Shown here in pieces: positions 44,181 to 56,215 of a DNA stretch of 64,000 nucleotides (the stretch's first letter is position 1; the number at the start of each line of letters is the position of its first letter). The DNA is taken from NCBI GenBank assembly GCA_905147135.1, contig LR990048.1:13810563-13874562 (forward strand), written 5' to 3'. Under the pieces are notes generated by a model, which saw only the letters and a program-made list of their open reading frames with translations, was not told where the DNA came from and made no database searches. A program made the translations under genes and the position numbers. The stretch comes from Blastobasis lacticolella (lineage: Eukaryota; Arthropoda; Insecta; Lepidoptera; Blastobasidae).

Positions 44181-45146
44181 GAACGTAGGAGGATACATAA
44201 CCCATGTAAAGTATTAATAGAGGGCTCGTCATACAATAACTAATAATTCAATAGGTACAGTTCACTTAGTGCAATCACGAAGGCCGTACAAAGCATTATT
44301 AATGTTGATAATTCATCACACGAGTCAAGGTTGGCGCGAAGGTGAAAACATAAGTTTTTGTTGACAGCCTAACTACCCCACAATTCAGGCGAACTTCCAC
44401 AAAACAACTTCCAACAAACGAGTGAAAAAAACATGGAATTAGTTTTCAAGTACCTACAAAGGCCGAAGAAGTAAATTTCTGGCCCCATTCATTAAAACTT
44501 TTCTTTCCGTATTGTCAAAGAAAGGTACTCCTTACATACTTGGACGTTTTGTGTACGTTTTATTGCTACTTGTAAATAAAGTATTTTCAAATTATTTTTC
44601 TTTGTAAGTAATTTGGAAATTGTAAGTACAGGGAATTACGCTATTAGAGACTTGCTCGTGGAACTGACAGAATGTGGGTAGCACGATTGTGGGTGGATTC
44701 ACGACGAAAATAAGAAAACAATTTTATTCACAGTGCATTAGGACGAAGTGAGCGAATGCTTATTCATTTGGCGTACACAGATATAGAGCATTGTCTAGAT
44801 GTTCTTTGTTTTATGCTTGGAGTATTCTCTTTACAGGTGACATTTTATTTTAAGAATGCTTTTATGAACTGGCCGTATAAACTTTGTCTTACCACTAACA
44901 TCACTAGATTATTCTTATTAATTGCACTGGAATAGAACAAGCGATCTATGTTCGCCTGATCTAAAACAAGTGTTTTATGTTCGCCTGCTCTAAACGCAAC
45001 GTTATTTCCTTTTTAATTAATAAAATTCACTTTAATCGTATTACTTTAAAACTATTCTCGACGTAGGTATCGAAAATCACATGTAGGTACTATCACGCCT
45101 TTTTTACTTTTATATAATGGTAGGTATTCACTTTTTTTTTCTATGT
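44181..45146. other. Non-coding sequence
   Basis: No gene seen. At 44943-44998 a short imperfect direct repeat occurs (CTATGTTCGCCTGATCTAAA / TTATGTTCGCCTGCTCTAAA). Confidence 0.35.
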
Positions 45147-45360
45147 TATAAGGTAGACAAACAGGCAAGTGGGCCATCTGATGGAAAGTGGTCATCGCTG
45201 CCTATGGACATCAGCAACACCAGGGGCGCTACCAATGCGTTGCCCGCCTCTAATATACCTCTTGAACGATCCCATGTCATAGCCCAAAGGAAACACTGTG
45301 GCTTGGAGTCCCACATCCCAATCGTACGAGCGAGACACCTTCTTTAGTAAAAGGTTCTTA
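45147..45360. repeat. Family D repeat
   Basis: AGGTAGACAAACAGGCAAGT, GGGCCATCTGATGGAAAGTG and CAATGCGTTGCCCGCCTCTA correspond to the copy at 34685-34900. Confidence 0.55.
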
Positions 45361-46437
45361 CACAAATGTGTTTATTAGTTTCTTTTCAACATCAACAACA
45401 GTTATCATTTCACAAGTAGAGGCACTTCATGGTCAGAATGTTGAAAAGTGAAAAGAAATGAAAAGTTTATCAAATTCGCGTGAAATGTTAGTAAATAACA
45501 ATTTCGCACTCAATGTAATACACACCATGCGAACCGACGAGGTTATCGATGGTGCTCCGTTTCATTTATTTTTATTGACGACCGTCAATATTTTGCTTTG
45601 GGGACGACCTCCTCGTAGGGACTTGTTACTTTCTTGACACAGCTGATTCGTGTCAGGAACGATTTAATCACTTTAAAAGATTCGGACGGAGAGGTGTGAT
45701 TTTTATTTCTTGAGTAGATTTATGTAGATTGGTGGGCTTATTGGGAATTGTCAGGTTTCATTATTGGTAGTTTTTAGGGTTATTTCCTTTGTTCGCGATT
45801 ACTGCTAAATAACTATGGCCATCTGGAATGTAAATTGACTGTATCGCGGGATGATTAGTGTATTCGAAGTAGACATCCTTGCTGGGACCTACCTAGGAAA
45901 TGGGTAGTAGCTTTAATTGCTACTGACCTAGGTTATTCCAATTGCGGTAAAACTATCCAATTTTGGGGTGCTTTTATCTTCAACACTACATTTAAGAAAA
46001 GTAATTGCCGTCTATAAATAAATTAAATACATTCAACAGGTACAAATGATTAACACGATACAATAAAATATTCACTAACAAATTAATACGCTCCAAAGCA
46101 TCGACGATCGCAAACAGGCAGAGGGATCAAACCGAAACTCGATTGAGATACGCAACCGAAATTACCTGTCTCGTTTCGAAGCTTCTGATTGGCCCAAATT
46201 CAAACGTGGAACGGATAGTGTTTACAAATCGGACTATCGGTCCGACAGCCAATTATTATCCTAGTTGTGTCAATTCAAACAATATTTATTGGGTGCGGAT
46301 TTGTAGCTGACTGCGTATTAGCTAAATCTCGGATTAGGATAATCAATGAGTGTTCAATAGCGGTTGCAGGTATTGACAGTGATATGATTTGTACGTTCCT
46401 TGGTGAGATCGGTAATCAGGTTTGATGAAAATATAAT
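45361..46437. other. Non-coding sequence
   Basis: No gene or clear repeat recognised. Confidence 0.35.
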
Positions 46438-46577
46438 ATCATAATCATCATCATATCAGTCGAAAGACGCCCACTGTTGTGCATATGCCTCCCCCAGAGA
46501 TCTCTCGTGTGCCTTCCGCTTCCAGCTGGTACTTGCGCTCTTTACCAGGTCTTAGGTCCACCTTGTGGGAGGCCTAC
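46438..46577 (-). mobile_element. RTE-type LINE 3' end fragment
   Basis: Minus strand: GTAGGCCTCCCACAAGGTGG, then AGCTGGAAGCGGAAGGC, GGGGGAGGCATATGCAC, and a GATGATGATTATGAT tail. Same family as 38424-38935; internally deleted. Confidence 0.65.
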
Positions 46578-46717
46578 CTAAACACATTATTGCCCAAACA
46601 ATACACCTGAATCAAATACAGAACTATTAGCGCATTTTCAAGTGAGGCCATCTAAAAACATATAAACTGAAGAAAGAGGAAAATATTAATTTCGTTTATT
46701 AATAACGAAACAAGCGG

Positions 46718-48757
46718 GACGTACATCAAATTAGGGAATATAACAAAATTTGTCACAATAAGTTAAGTAAATTAAATTTTCCTGTTGAATGCGTGCGTTG
46801 TGCTGATCTCATGTGTGCAGACAGTGATCATAGAAAAGTGATTGATACCTTGTATTGTAACCTGGTTGGCAGTCTGACCGATGCGGCTATGTTGACTAGT
46901 AGTGGTTGCGAGAGGCATTCAAAACAACGTCCTAACAAAAAACGGCACGTCGCTGGGTGGAATAAGCACGTCAAACATTTACACGGGCAGGCGCGGCTTG
47001 ACTATGAGATGTGGATTTTGCATGGTAGACCGAAAAACGGGATATTTTATAGTAAAATGTGTGAGAGTCGTAGAAACTTTAAAAATAAATTAAAATGGTG
47101 CCTAAAACACGCTGAACACATAAAAATGGAAATATTGGCAACTACACATAATTCCAAACGTTTTAGTGAGTTTTGGAAAGAAATTAACAAACTGAATGGT
47201 AGACCGCGCTTGCCCGTGAGTGTGAACGGGGTGAGCGAGCCTGCAGCGATCGCTAATTTGTTTAAAGAACAATTTCGAGTGCCGGCGCAGCTATTGGTGC
47301 CTACGCACAGTCCGAGTGCCGCGGCCTGCGAGGCAGCGCGCACGCCGCTGCCGCCGGTGCTAATTACGGCCAAGGAGGTTGCGTCGGTTATAAAACAAAT
47401 GACCAGAGGAAAGTCTCCCGGGCATGACGCACTTAGCGTGGAACATTTTAAGCATGCTGGGGCTCACTTACCCAGGGTGTTGGCGCTGCTATTTAATCTC
47501 TGCATACGACACTCATACTTGCCGCCAGATCTAATGAAGACCATTGTTGTACCGATTGTTAAAAATAGGACGGGAGATTCATCCGATAAGAACAACTATA
47601 GGCCCATATCATTAGCAACAATAACAGCTAAGGTGCTTGATGGTGTGCTGGATAGACGCCTGGATGAGCATGTTTGTCTTCACGATGCCCAGTTCGGATT
47701 CCGGCCAGGCTTGTCAACGGAAAGTGCTATCCTGGCGCTCAAGCACACTGTCAGGTACTACACAGACAAAAGCACGCCAGTGTATGCGTGCTTCTTGGAC
47801 CTGTCCAAAGCTTTTGATCTGGTGTCATATCCAGTATTATGGAATAAACTGGAGGGGGTGAATCTTCCGTCAGAGCTCATTGGCATCTTTAGGCACTGGT
47901 ACGAGAATCAGGTCAACTGCGTCAGATGGGGAGAGGAGCGGTCGGAGGAGTATGGGGTGGAGTGTGGGGTGAGGCAGGGGGGATTGACCTCGCCCAGGCT
48001 CTTCAACCTTTACGTCGATCGGCTGGTCCGCGAGCTTAGCAGCATGCATGCGGGATGTTCCATCGATGGAGTTAACGTCAATAACATCAGTTACGCGGAC
48101 GATATGGTGCTGCTGAGCCCGTCGATCAGTGGGCTCCGGGGGTTGTTGAACGCGTGCGAGGCCTATGCCGAAAGTCATGGGTTGAAATACAACACTACTA
48201 AAAGTGAGCTATTGGTTTTCGCCGCGGGCAGTAACTCTCCGCGAGAGGTGCCTCCAGTCAAGCTTTGCGGGACTGCGTTGACGAGAGTCAAACAGTTCAA
48301 GTACCTGGGCCACATTGTGACAGAGGACCTGAAAGATGACCAGGACATTGAGCGCGAACGTAGAGCGTTGGCGGTCAGAAGCAATATGCTCGCCCGTAGG
48401 TTTGCTCATTCATCGGAGCAGGTGAAGATTACTCTCTTCAAGGCATATTGCCAATCTTTTTATACTAGCAGCCTATGGGTGAGATACACGCAGAAGACCT
48501 ATAACGCTCTGCGTGTTCAGTACAATAATGCTTTCAGGATGTTGTTGCGACTGCCGTGGCGCTGCAGCGCCTCTGGCATGTTTGCCGAGGCGCGAACAAA
48601 TGATTTTTATGCGATAATACGCAGAAAAGTATTCTCCCTGATGAACAGAGTTTGCGGCAGTCGCAACACCATCCTGAGGGCTGTGGCAGGTAAGTGCGAG
48701 TGTCCCATTAGCCACCACTGGACGACTGTACTGAGACAGCATCCGTTCACGAGATAG
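46718..48757 (+). CDS. Non-LTR retrotransposon ORF2, reverse-transcriptase domain intact, 5' truncated
   Basis: The frame is open from about 46718 (after TAA) to TAG at 48755-48757, roughly 680 codons. No start codon of its own is evident: the first ATG in frame is near 46811 and the upstream endonuclease is absent, so the copy is 5' truncated. Reverse-transcriptase blocks in order: GKSPGHDALSVEHF, NYRPISLATITAKVLD, AQFGFRPGLSTESAI, FLDLSKAFDLV (catalytic Asp), GVRQGGLTSPRLFNLYVD, and ISYADDMVLLS (YADD catalytic pair at 48092-48103), then KFKYLGH-like FKYLGHIV. A Cys/His-rich finger as in some clades was not found; the C-terminus is LPWRCSASGMFAEARTNDFY...VLRQHPFTR. All catalytic residues are present and no stop occurs. 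The clade is probably CR1/L2/Jockey-like but I cannot settle it. Confidence 0.82.
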   Translation, partial: DVHQIREYNKICHNKLSKLNFPVECVRCADLMCADSDHRKVIDTLYCNLVGSLTDAAMLTSSGCERHSKQRPNKKRHVAGWNKHVKHLHGQARLDYEMWILHGRPKNGIFYSKMCESRRNFKNKLKWCLKHAEHIKMEILATTHNSKRFSEFWKEINKLNGRPRLPVSVNGVSEPAAIANLFKEQFRVPAQLLVPTHSPSAAACEAARTPLPPVLITAKEVASVIKQMTRGKSPGHDALSVEHFKHAGAHLPRVLALLFNLCIRHSYLPPDLMKTIVVPIVKNRTGDSSDKNNYRPISLATITAKVLDGVLDRRLDEHVCLHDAQFGFRPGLSTESAILALKHTVRYYTDKSTPVYACFLDLSKAFDLVSYPVLWNKLEGVNLPSELIGIFRHWYENQVNCVRWGEERSEEYGVECGVRQGGLTSPRLFNLYVDRLVRELSSMHAGCSIDGVNVNNISYADDMVLLSPSISGLRGLLNACEAYAESHGLKYNTTKSELLVFAAGSNSPREVPPVKLCGTALTRVKQFKYLGHIVTEDLKDDQDIERERRALAVRSNMLARRFAHSSEQVKITLFKAYCQSFYTSSLWVRYTQKTYNALRVQYNNAFRMLLRLPWRCSASGMFAEARTNDFYAIIRRKVFSLMNRVCGSRNTILRAVAGKCECPISHHWTTVLRQHPFTR

Positions 48758-49045
48758 GCAGTAGCTTCTGCACGACTTAGTTCTTATGGTCCGCCATATT
48801 TCATTCATACATATATGTAATTATTACTGATTAATTGATTTATTGTGTATGTATTGACATGGTTAAATTTATGATTTTATGAAATTGTTTGTCATTTATA
48901 TTTTTAGTTAATTGACATAAGTACGGAATTTGACATTGTTATTATTTTTATATTTTTGGTAATGAATTTAAATAGATGATAAATTGTAAGATTGTAAAAT
49001 CTAAAAAGATATGGAATTGTAAATTCTGAAATAAATGATTATTTA
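48758..49045 (+). mobile_element. 3' UTR of the LINE ending at 48757
   Basis: AT-rich, ending GAAATAAATGATTATTTAAT and TTAATTTATTTAATTTT. It meets the tail of another LINE in the opposite orientation (49046-49300). Confidence 0.55.
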
Positions 49046-49300
49046 ATTTAATTTATTTAATTTTAATTAATACACAATGAATATATATTTAAACAAAATA
49101 TGTACAGAACCATTACAAACAAAACTATAACTAACAATAAAACTAAAACATAAAAACATTAAAAAGTCATCCACATCGCCGGCCCCCGGAATGGTGCCGA
49201 AAGAAGAAAGCTGGCTGACGAAGCTGACGTTGCCTCGTTGGATAGCAAAACTTAACCTCTGTCCGAGGAACGAGCCAGCTCTCCGGTGAAAATAATTTAA
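49046..49300 (-). pseudogene. LINE ORF2 extreme C-terminus and 3' UTR
   Basis: On the minus strand, from about 49290: RLSFAIQRGNVSFVSQLSSF, then GTIPGAGDVDDFL. It has the IQRGN...GT.P pattern found at the end of many insect LINE ORF2 proteins. Its AT-rich UTR runs to about 49046. 5' truncated. Confidence 0.6.
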
Positions 49301-52300
49301 TTAACTAGAAGCATTAACCTTTTGACTTACTTGAACATATTTGAATAAACTTGTACTGTTGAGAAATTAGTTTTGCACTATAATATAATTAAAGAAATAT
49401 ATAATAAGCCACATTAAACAAAAAGATTATCGTGCATTACGAAGAAATATCGAGAAATGTCGATACCTAATATAATAAATATTATTTGTCACATAGCCTT
49501 TGGCCTACGAAAAGTAGTTCCTCTTGAAACTATAGGTTAGGTGTCTCTACCACACGTTCTACAAGTACAACCTTCATAACATTACAAATTAAATAAAAAA
49601 TGGGAATTACTTTATTCCAACTTCCCCAGCTCAACTTAAATCTTTCAGTAAGCTAATTACTCGTATACGTTGAAGGATTAAATACTGAATGGCTACCTCC
49701 TTTGACGGAGGTGTACAGCGGAAACCCGTGTAAATAAATAATTGATGTGTGACTTTACTCTCCCAACAAGAGAGAGCGGTAAGCTGGCCGTGACCCGGCG
49801 CCCCACACTCAAATAATATATACCTATTAACGATTGTATAACTTCATGGTATGGCTTTGTTATTGCCATTATATCAATGAGAATGGTGTGCGTTGGTGTA
49901 AGAATGGATTTTGTTTATAGTTTACTTGTTTTGTGAGAAGTTCAATGAATTTTCTTTAGGGGTTACTCCTAGGATATGTGCAAAATAAAATTTGTTGACA
50001 CATTTCCGGCCGATTTTAGACATTGTATACATTTCCTAGAAATGACGGATTACATACATTTCCTGGTATACTGAATCATAATAACTCCCGGGTAGTTAAT
50101 ACTCGCCCCCGTTAGTATTTAGGATAATCTGGGATAAGCCTTTATATTTATTACAGCTCGTGACATCCTATTTGTGTAAGGATATTCAAAATAGTGTTTT
50201 CACTAGTGTGGTACCATGATAAAATTGATGTATTTTAAAGCAAGGTCAGGTCAGAGTACTCCTAATGTATGAAAATATTAATTAATGAGTAAGAACTGAA
50301 AGAGTCTGTCAGAACCGTAGCAAATGGAATAACGAGATTTCTGCCTACATCTACGGGAGAAACGTGTGATGTTATATATGTTGTGATTGAGAATGAATTT
50401 TTGGTCGTACATGCTTTTGTCGCCGCCAACATTTATTCTGAATCCATCTCTTCACCATCTTCATCATCATCTGCCAGTGTCTGTATCCCTGCTCCATCTC
50501 CCTCATTTCTCTCTGTAAATATCCATTCCATATCGTCCCAAATCCACTCCTGACTACATAACAAAATCATTCACGACTACGCATATGCAGCGTGCTTATT
50601 TCGCGAATAGTAGGTTGTAAAATGGGCACGCATACACTGAATGAAATGTATGACGAAGACAGTGACGTTTTGACTCTGACGTGGCGCTGTAGATATCAGA
50701 TACGGGGCAATGGTTTATCTCAGCGGCCGCGTGCACTGATCGCTTTGTCCGCGATGTTTACCTTAAGTTCTATTTTCGCCGTCTATCGTCTGGGCATTGT
50801 TAACCGTGTTTACGCCGCGGCACCGCGCCTGCCCAGACGCCGTGGACAGAGCCCATAGCTGATAATTATCAGGAACCACACTCTCGCCAGCAACCACCGA
50901 TGAAACTCGCAGGCGTGCGGTCTCATTACGAGTCATCATTATAAAAGGTTTATGATAACCTCATTTTTATTAGTACCAGGATCTGCTTTTCTGCTGTTCT
51001 TGGAACAGCTAAAGTGATTATTTTTATTTTTTACCAGAAATTCTGGAGCGCACTTGTTTGTGGCGGGCATTTCGTCCTAAACGCCTGTAAAGTTTGGACA
51101 CATGTTGCGCAAACAACGTTCCACATCAACATTGTAATGATGATGTAATTACCTAATTGTTATATATTCGGTGGAACAGGATGGAAATTCCAGAAACATG
51201 TGATCGGACGGTGCATTTGAGCCGTGTTTACAAAACGAACGTTCTGTATCAATGAAGTGTGTTCCTCAAATAACCGAGCACAAGGCTGTAAGAATAGCAA
51301 GATTAGTGTAGTCGGCTTTGCACATCAAACCGAATCTATCAAGTATCTATTTTTATATCCAACCACGAAAATTACATTCCGACGACTGATTATTTGCTTA
51401 GAGCACTGTGTGTAGTAACGGGTGCGTTATGTTGGAAAGTCAATGAATGACATCCGATGCTGATTCTGATATGATATTGAAAAGTTATAAACGTACATTT
51501 TCATCGGTTCGCATTGTTTGTTAGTTTTCCTACCGCCAGTGCAAAACTTTGATAAATAAATAAATCATTTACCTTTAGATACACGTGTTTATCATAAAAT
51601 GTCGGAGCATGTCGGAGCAAGGTCGATTTCTTATGAATAAGCCTATTCATTCGGTTCCAATACTCGGTCCATTGATATATTAATGGGCGGTATTATGCTA
51701 GGTTATTAAATTAAGAGCGGTTAATTTAATGCTTCCAATTCAGACTCATTTCGGTGGGCTCGTACTCCCATGTGAAAGTTAAATTTGCGACAATCAAGTT
51801 CGCGAGCTTTTATAGGTTTTGGCGGGGTGCCGAAGCCACCTCGCAGTGGGTAATAGGCCCCGAGTGCTACAACATCCTCATTAGCTCCAGCTAGTTAATA
51901 GACGGATTAAAAGTAGCTACCTGTTCTCGTGAACTCCACCGGTTTGCTTTTATCCTAGAACTTTGACTCCGGGAAACTGGGTGCCTATGGAATTTGTACG
52001 TGCACTGCGTGCTCCGAAATAAACAGAAACATTACGAGCACTTCCCACTAGTTTGTTCCCGGTTTTATTTCTGGAAATGGGACTGGAAGTTTTGTACGCA
52101 GGTAAATATTCCGCTGGCAACTGTAACTACGGTAATGGAGATAGTTTAAGGGGAATTATATTAAACAAAGACGGTTATCCTACTGATATTTTAAAAAGAG
52201 ACAGTTATTAAGGATGGATAGGTGCTTTGATGGATGTTATTAACTATTGCGGTTATTATCAGACATATCAAATGTACTCGTAAACAATGATACGCGATAG

Positions 52301-54000
52301 GAAATCCGGATCATACCTTTAAATGTGTCGATGGATATTGTTACTCTTTTACTCAATTTTGATACACTGAAATGAAGTGTAGGTCTCTCGGAAACACGGA
52401 ATAGCCCAATGTCAGGCGGACGATATAGTTGTGGATACATTTTTAGCTGGATTGGATAATCGGCTTTAGATTTCCATCAGCGGCAGCAATAAATCAAAAT
52501 ATTAGAATAATCACTTGTACAAATCCGTTGATATACCCAGATACAAATTATTTTGGTATTGAAAACGTAGGGAACCGGTAGAAACCACTTCTTTAATAAC
52601 TGTGTCAGCGTATTATTTGACGACTGTTTTTCAAAATTATCGTGTCATGGCATCAAAGTGTAATAAATGTTTTGTTTCTTTCTTTACGCTCCGTTAACGC
52701 AGGATTTTCATCAAGCAACAACATAGTTGCATAAAACCGAAACCTTTAATTCTCAAACAGACAAGGCAAGGGGAACTCCACCCGAAAGTAGGTGGGCGTA
52801 AGAAAATAAATTACCGCTTCTATACCTGGCTTTAAACGCGTATGATTAGTGTATGAAGCTGAATAGCAGTCTCAAGGTCTTCGGAGCGTACCGTTCGACG
52901 CGTGATTGTTGTGATGTCTGATTTATCGGCCCGACTCCGCGAACCGTACCACCATGAATCATGATAACGCCCGCCAAGATCAACAAAGAAAAAGGTCAAG
53001 ACTAGCATTTATACAGCTTACAGCTCACCAACCCTTTCTGTGTCTGGAAACTTTTCCCATTACAATGCATGTCCGTGGGGGAAAAGGGACAGTTCTTGGC
53101 TTTGGTGCTCATGCAGGCAGATATATCGTCTAGCTTATGGGGCAACAGTTAGGCCTTTTCCATGTCTAAAGTTATGTTTTTTACGTTCCATATATTTTTC
53201 GTCAAAAAAGTTGAATTACCCAAATGAATCCTGAAGTCCTACTATCCGTTACGTAAATGACTGCTGTTCAGTAATGAAGTTATTCCATAACATAATGATT
53301 TCGAAACAAAATACAAACAAGTTATGAATCATAGGCTCGCTTATATTATTTTCAATGAACCGAAATCCTTTCATAAGTTAAGATTAACGATGGCTCTCAG
53401 TAGAAATTGAAACATTTATAATGCAAATCTACTTTGCCCTGGAAATTAAGTTTACGACACGAAAATATTCGAGGTTTTCTGCGAACTGCTTTGAGCATTA
53501 CCAACAGTCTGCAAACCGTTCCAATTAGGCCTAATTACTTCGAGTAAAGTTGGATTAGTTGCCGAGTTATAATATCTGAACCATAATAATTATAAGTACG
53601 CTTAATTTTTATATTGACAGCTATTTAGCTTCCAAGATTCTTGACGTCACAAAATGTTGCTGACGTTTAAGTACTTTGAATGAGCGAGCTATGCAATTTA
53701 TCATTAACCTGCATTTTATGGTTTACACACAAAATTTTCCTAATAAGCATTTAAAGTTTCGATGAAACCTTAGCACGTGCTTCGTGCTCAAAGAAATAAC
53801 TGATTCTAATTACTGATATTCGTTAAGATTGTCGAAATTCTATACATTTTGTATCGCACTAAGGCATAAGCTCCTTTGGCAAGATATTCGTTGCACGCAA
53901 ACTTTACAAATCAGTCATCCACCCCATGATTTTCCAGCAAATTATAACTTTACCAAGAGCTTAGCTTTGTAGATGTAGCTATTAATTACAAATTCAAATA
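49301..54000. other. Long non-coding stretch
   Basis: Repeat-poor compared with the rest and with no recognised gene. 50630-50870 is CpG-rich with an 88-codon plus-strand frame (GTRALIALSAMFTLSS-like in part) of unknown meaning. It could be a conserved or regulatory part of the calcium channel 5' region, but nothing in the sequence proves this. Confidence 0.3.
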
Positions 54001-54330
54001 AAGCTGCAAAAGTGCCGCCTTCGATGGTATGGTCACGTCATGCGCAGACCGGCAAATGACGTGGGGAACAAGTGTCTGGATAAGCCGCCCCCACCGGGCA
54101 CGGGAAGGAGGGCCGGCCTCTGAAACGATGGCTTTAAGTTCTCAAGAATGATATTCGTGCCAATAAGATCACCACCAAGGATGCCGAAAACCTAGCGAGG
54201 GAGGGCAGGAGTAACAGGAAGGCGGACCCTGGGCCCTCGCTTGCCGCGCGGAGGCGCAACGCCAAGATGTTTGTGTTTGTGAAAACCTAAACTGAATAAA
54301 TTTATTTGATTTGACTTGATTAATTACTAA
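54001..54330 (+). pseudogene. LINE ORF2 C-terminal fragment with 3' UTR
   Basis: Reads KLQKCRLRWYGHVMRRPAND and VGNKCLDKPPPPGTGRRAG, a stop, then a shifted frame with the usual ...EGRSNRKADPGP-like end. The tail is TGAATAAATTTATTTGATTT. RLRWYGHVMRR is a hallmark of this LINE group. Degenerate. Confidence 0.65.
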
Positions 54331-54993
54331 TTGAATAAATTGGCAATTTCGTTTTATATTAAAATACCTATTCGAAACTCGACGATCACGATCCGGAAAA
54401 TAATTTCTCCTCTCAGATATAAATAAAATACTCGATGGCGTGTTTCGCGGCTTATCTCAATCAACTATACTCCACCCTCGATAGGGAGCTGAATTGATCC
54501 GTCAAGTGGTCTCTCCACCAAGTGATTCAGGGAAAACGTAAACTGATTATCTATATGTAGAGTGACTCTACATTTTTATGTAACTTTACATTTAATTATT
54601 TAGAATTTGTAACAGTTTATTAAAGAAGAAATTACTTTGTCTAGTGATAATAATATATATTTGACGTATGTAGATACATTTATCTTTGATTGAGTTACTT
54701 TAACAGTAACATCAAACAAAAAGTTGTAGGTAATTGTCTCAATCATTCGTAAAAACGACACACGTGCTCATAATAATATAACAATAAAATAAACAAAAGC
54801 TATTCACGGGTGGCTAAAATAAATATTATAATAACGCCAGAAAGTACGCGTTAAACCGTATGAAATAATATAAAAAACTTTACAGTAATAAACTTCTAAA
54901 CTTTTGCCGTTACATTGCCTTGTTACAAAGAGTGGAATTTGTATGAGCACCGCCGCGAGGGTAATGGATAGAGTTTTAATTAAATAAAACAGA

Positions 54994-55440
54994 ATGTCTA
55001 GGATCTATTCAGTGCGCGTGTTACAGCAACAGTTGGGAAGTTTCGAGAAGTTACCGCCACAAGCCGAGTCTGGGCCGGATAATCGACGGTGGCTTTTGAA
55101 ACACACAAGTTTGGCTGTTGCCGAAGTACTTTTAGGCTTTTTTGTCAACGGTATTTATGTACAGTCGAACAAACAGGCTGTACAGGGGATCAAAAACAAA
55201 TTACGCGTTCACGTACGCGTGCGCTGTTATAACCCCTGTCTTAACATTTTAAGCCTCTCCCAAATAGGTGCGATAATGCGTCCAGCAAGCATGTTTTCGG
55301 ATTTTGCGATATCGCAGTGGTGTGGAAAGGATGCGGAATTAATTATCTCATGCAAGATGTCATGCGATAATATTGCGCATTATATCGCACTTGTTTGGGA
55401 GATGCCTTATTTGTTTGACCGTACTATACGAGTAGTGTAG
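54994..55440 (+). other. Unassigned 148-codon open frame
   Basis: Starts with ATG at 54994 (MSRIYSVRVLQQQLGSFEKL) and ends at TAG. There are scattered cysteines in the second half but no zinc-finger spacing, signal peptide or domain that I recognise. No polyadenylation or splice context is clear. It could be chance or an unknown small gene. Confidence 0.2.
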
Positions 55441-55611
55441 TTAGTAGCTAGATATTTATTGATTTGGACGATGGTAAGTGTTTAGGTTATGGAAATTGAA
55501 CAGTGTATATAGAAAGTACATTAGCAACCAAATAGGTTCAATTGGCAGTAAAATATTACTTTGAAAAATATATTACTAAGCTATTACCATAATTATTATA
55601 CTTTAAGTGCC

Positions 55612-56010
55612 CATACAGACGTACACGGCAAAGAGACAGGTTCGTAACGGAATGTTTCCGACTATTTAAAGTAGAATTCTTCTTTGTTGGCTACTGTGTT
55701 CCTTTCTTTAATAAAGTACCAGAAGAGATTTAAAGATTATCTTACAATGAGTTAAAGTCCTGTATTAAGAAAAGGTTATTGAAGAACGGTATTATAAATT
55801 AAATGACTACATTGAAGATCAAAATCCGTGGATTAGATTTTGAAGGTTTACTTTAGGTCGGTTTCAGGACACTTGGGCAGCTGAGTAACTGTATTGTTAT
55901 TTTCCGTTGTTTTAATCAATTTAAAACGAATTATACTGTTCACATCCTTATTTATATTTTGATATACTTAGCCTCAATTGAATAAAGTGATTTCAATTTT
56001 TATGTAATAT
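55612..56010 (+). pseudogene. LINE ORF2 C-terminal fragment with 3' UTR
   Basis: Reads RDRFVTECFRLFKVEFFFV and FFNKVPEEI(stop)RLSYNELKSCIKKRLLKNG. The pattern FNK.P.EIR.L....FK...K..L is common at insect LINE C-termini. The UTR ends TTGAATAAAGTGATTTCAAT. One or more stops. Confidence 0.5.
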
Positions 56011-56099
56011 TTTATGTAATATTGTTAACTTCATTAATTTATAATATTGATTTTCAAGATTTATATTTTGACATAACTGAAGTTACTTTGTACTGCTAC

Positions 56100-56215
56100 T
56101 TGCACTAGGGAGGAACTGTTCCTGGCGACTGAGAATGCCGTTGCCGTGGCCGACTACTGGGCAAGCCAGATCTAGGGTTTTCGAAAATTTACTCGACGAA
56201 GAAGAAGAAGAACTG
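56100..56215 (+). mobile_element. LINE-like fragment
   Basis: GTTCCTGGCGACTGAGAATG, CCGTTGCCGTGGCCGACTAC and GGGCAAGCCAGATCTAGGGT form a phrase I associate with Lepidopteran LINE 3' regions. It ends in a short GAAGAAGAAGAAG run. Confidence 0.4.

Noticed and set aside
46793..46795. Start of the LINE ORF at 46793
   Set aside because: The codon is GTG and the same frame is open further upstream to about 46718. The copy is 5' truncated and has no true start.
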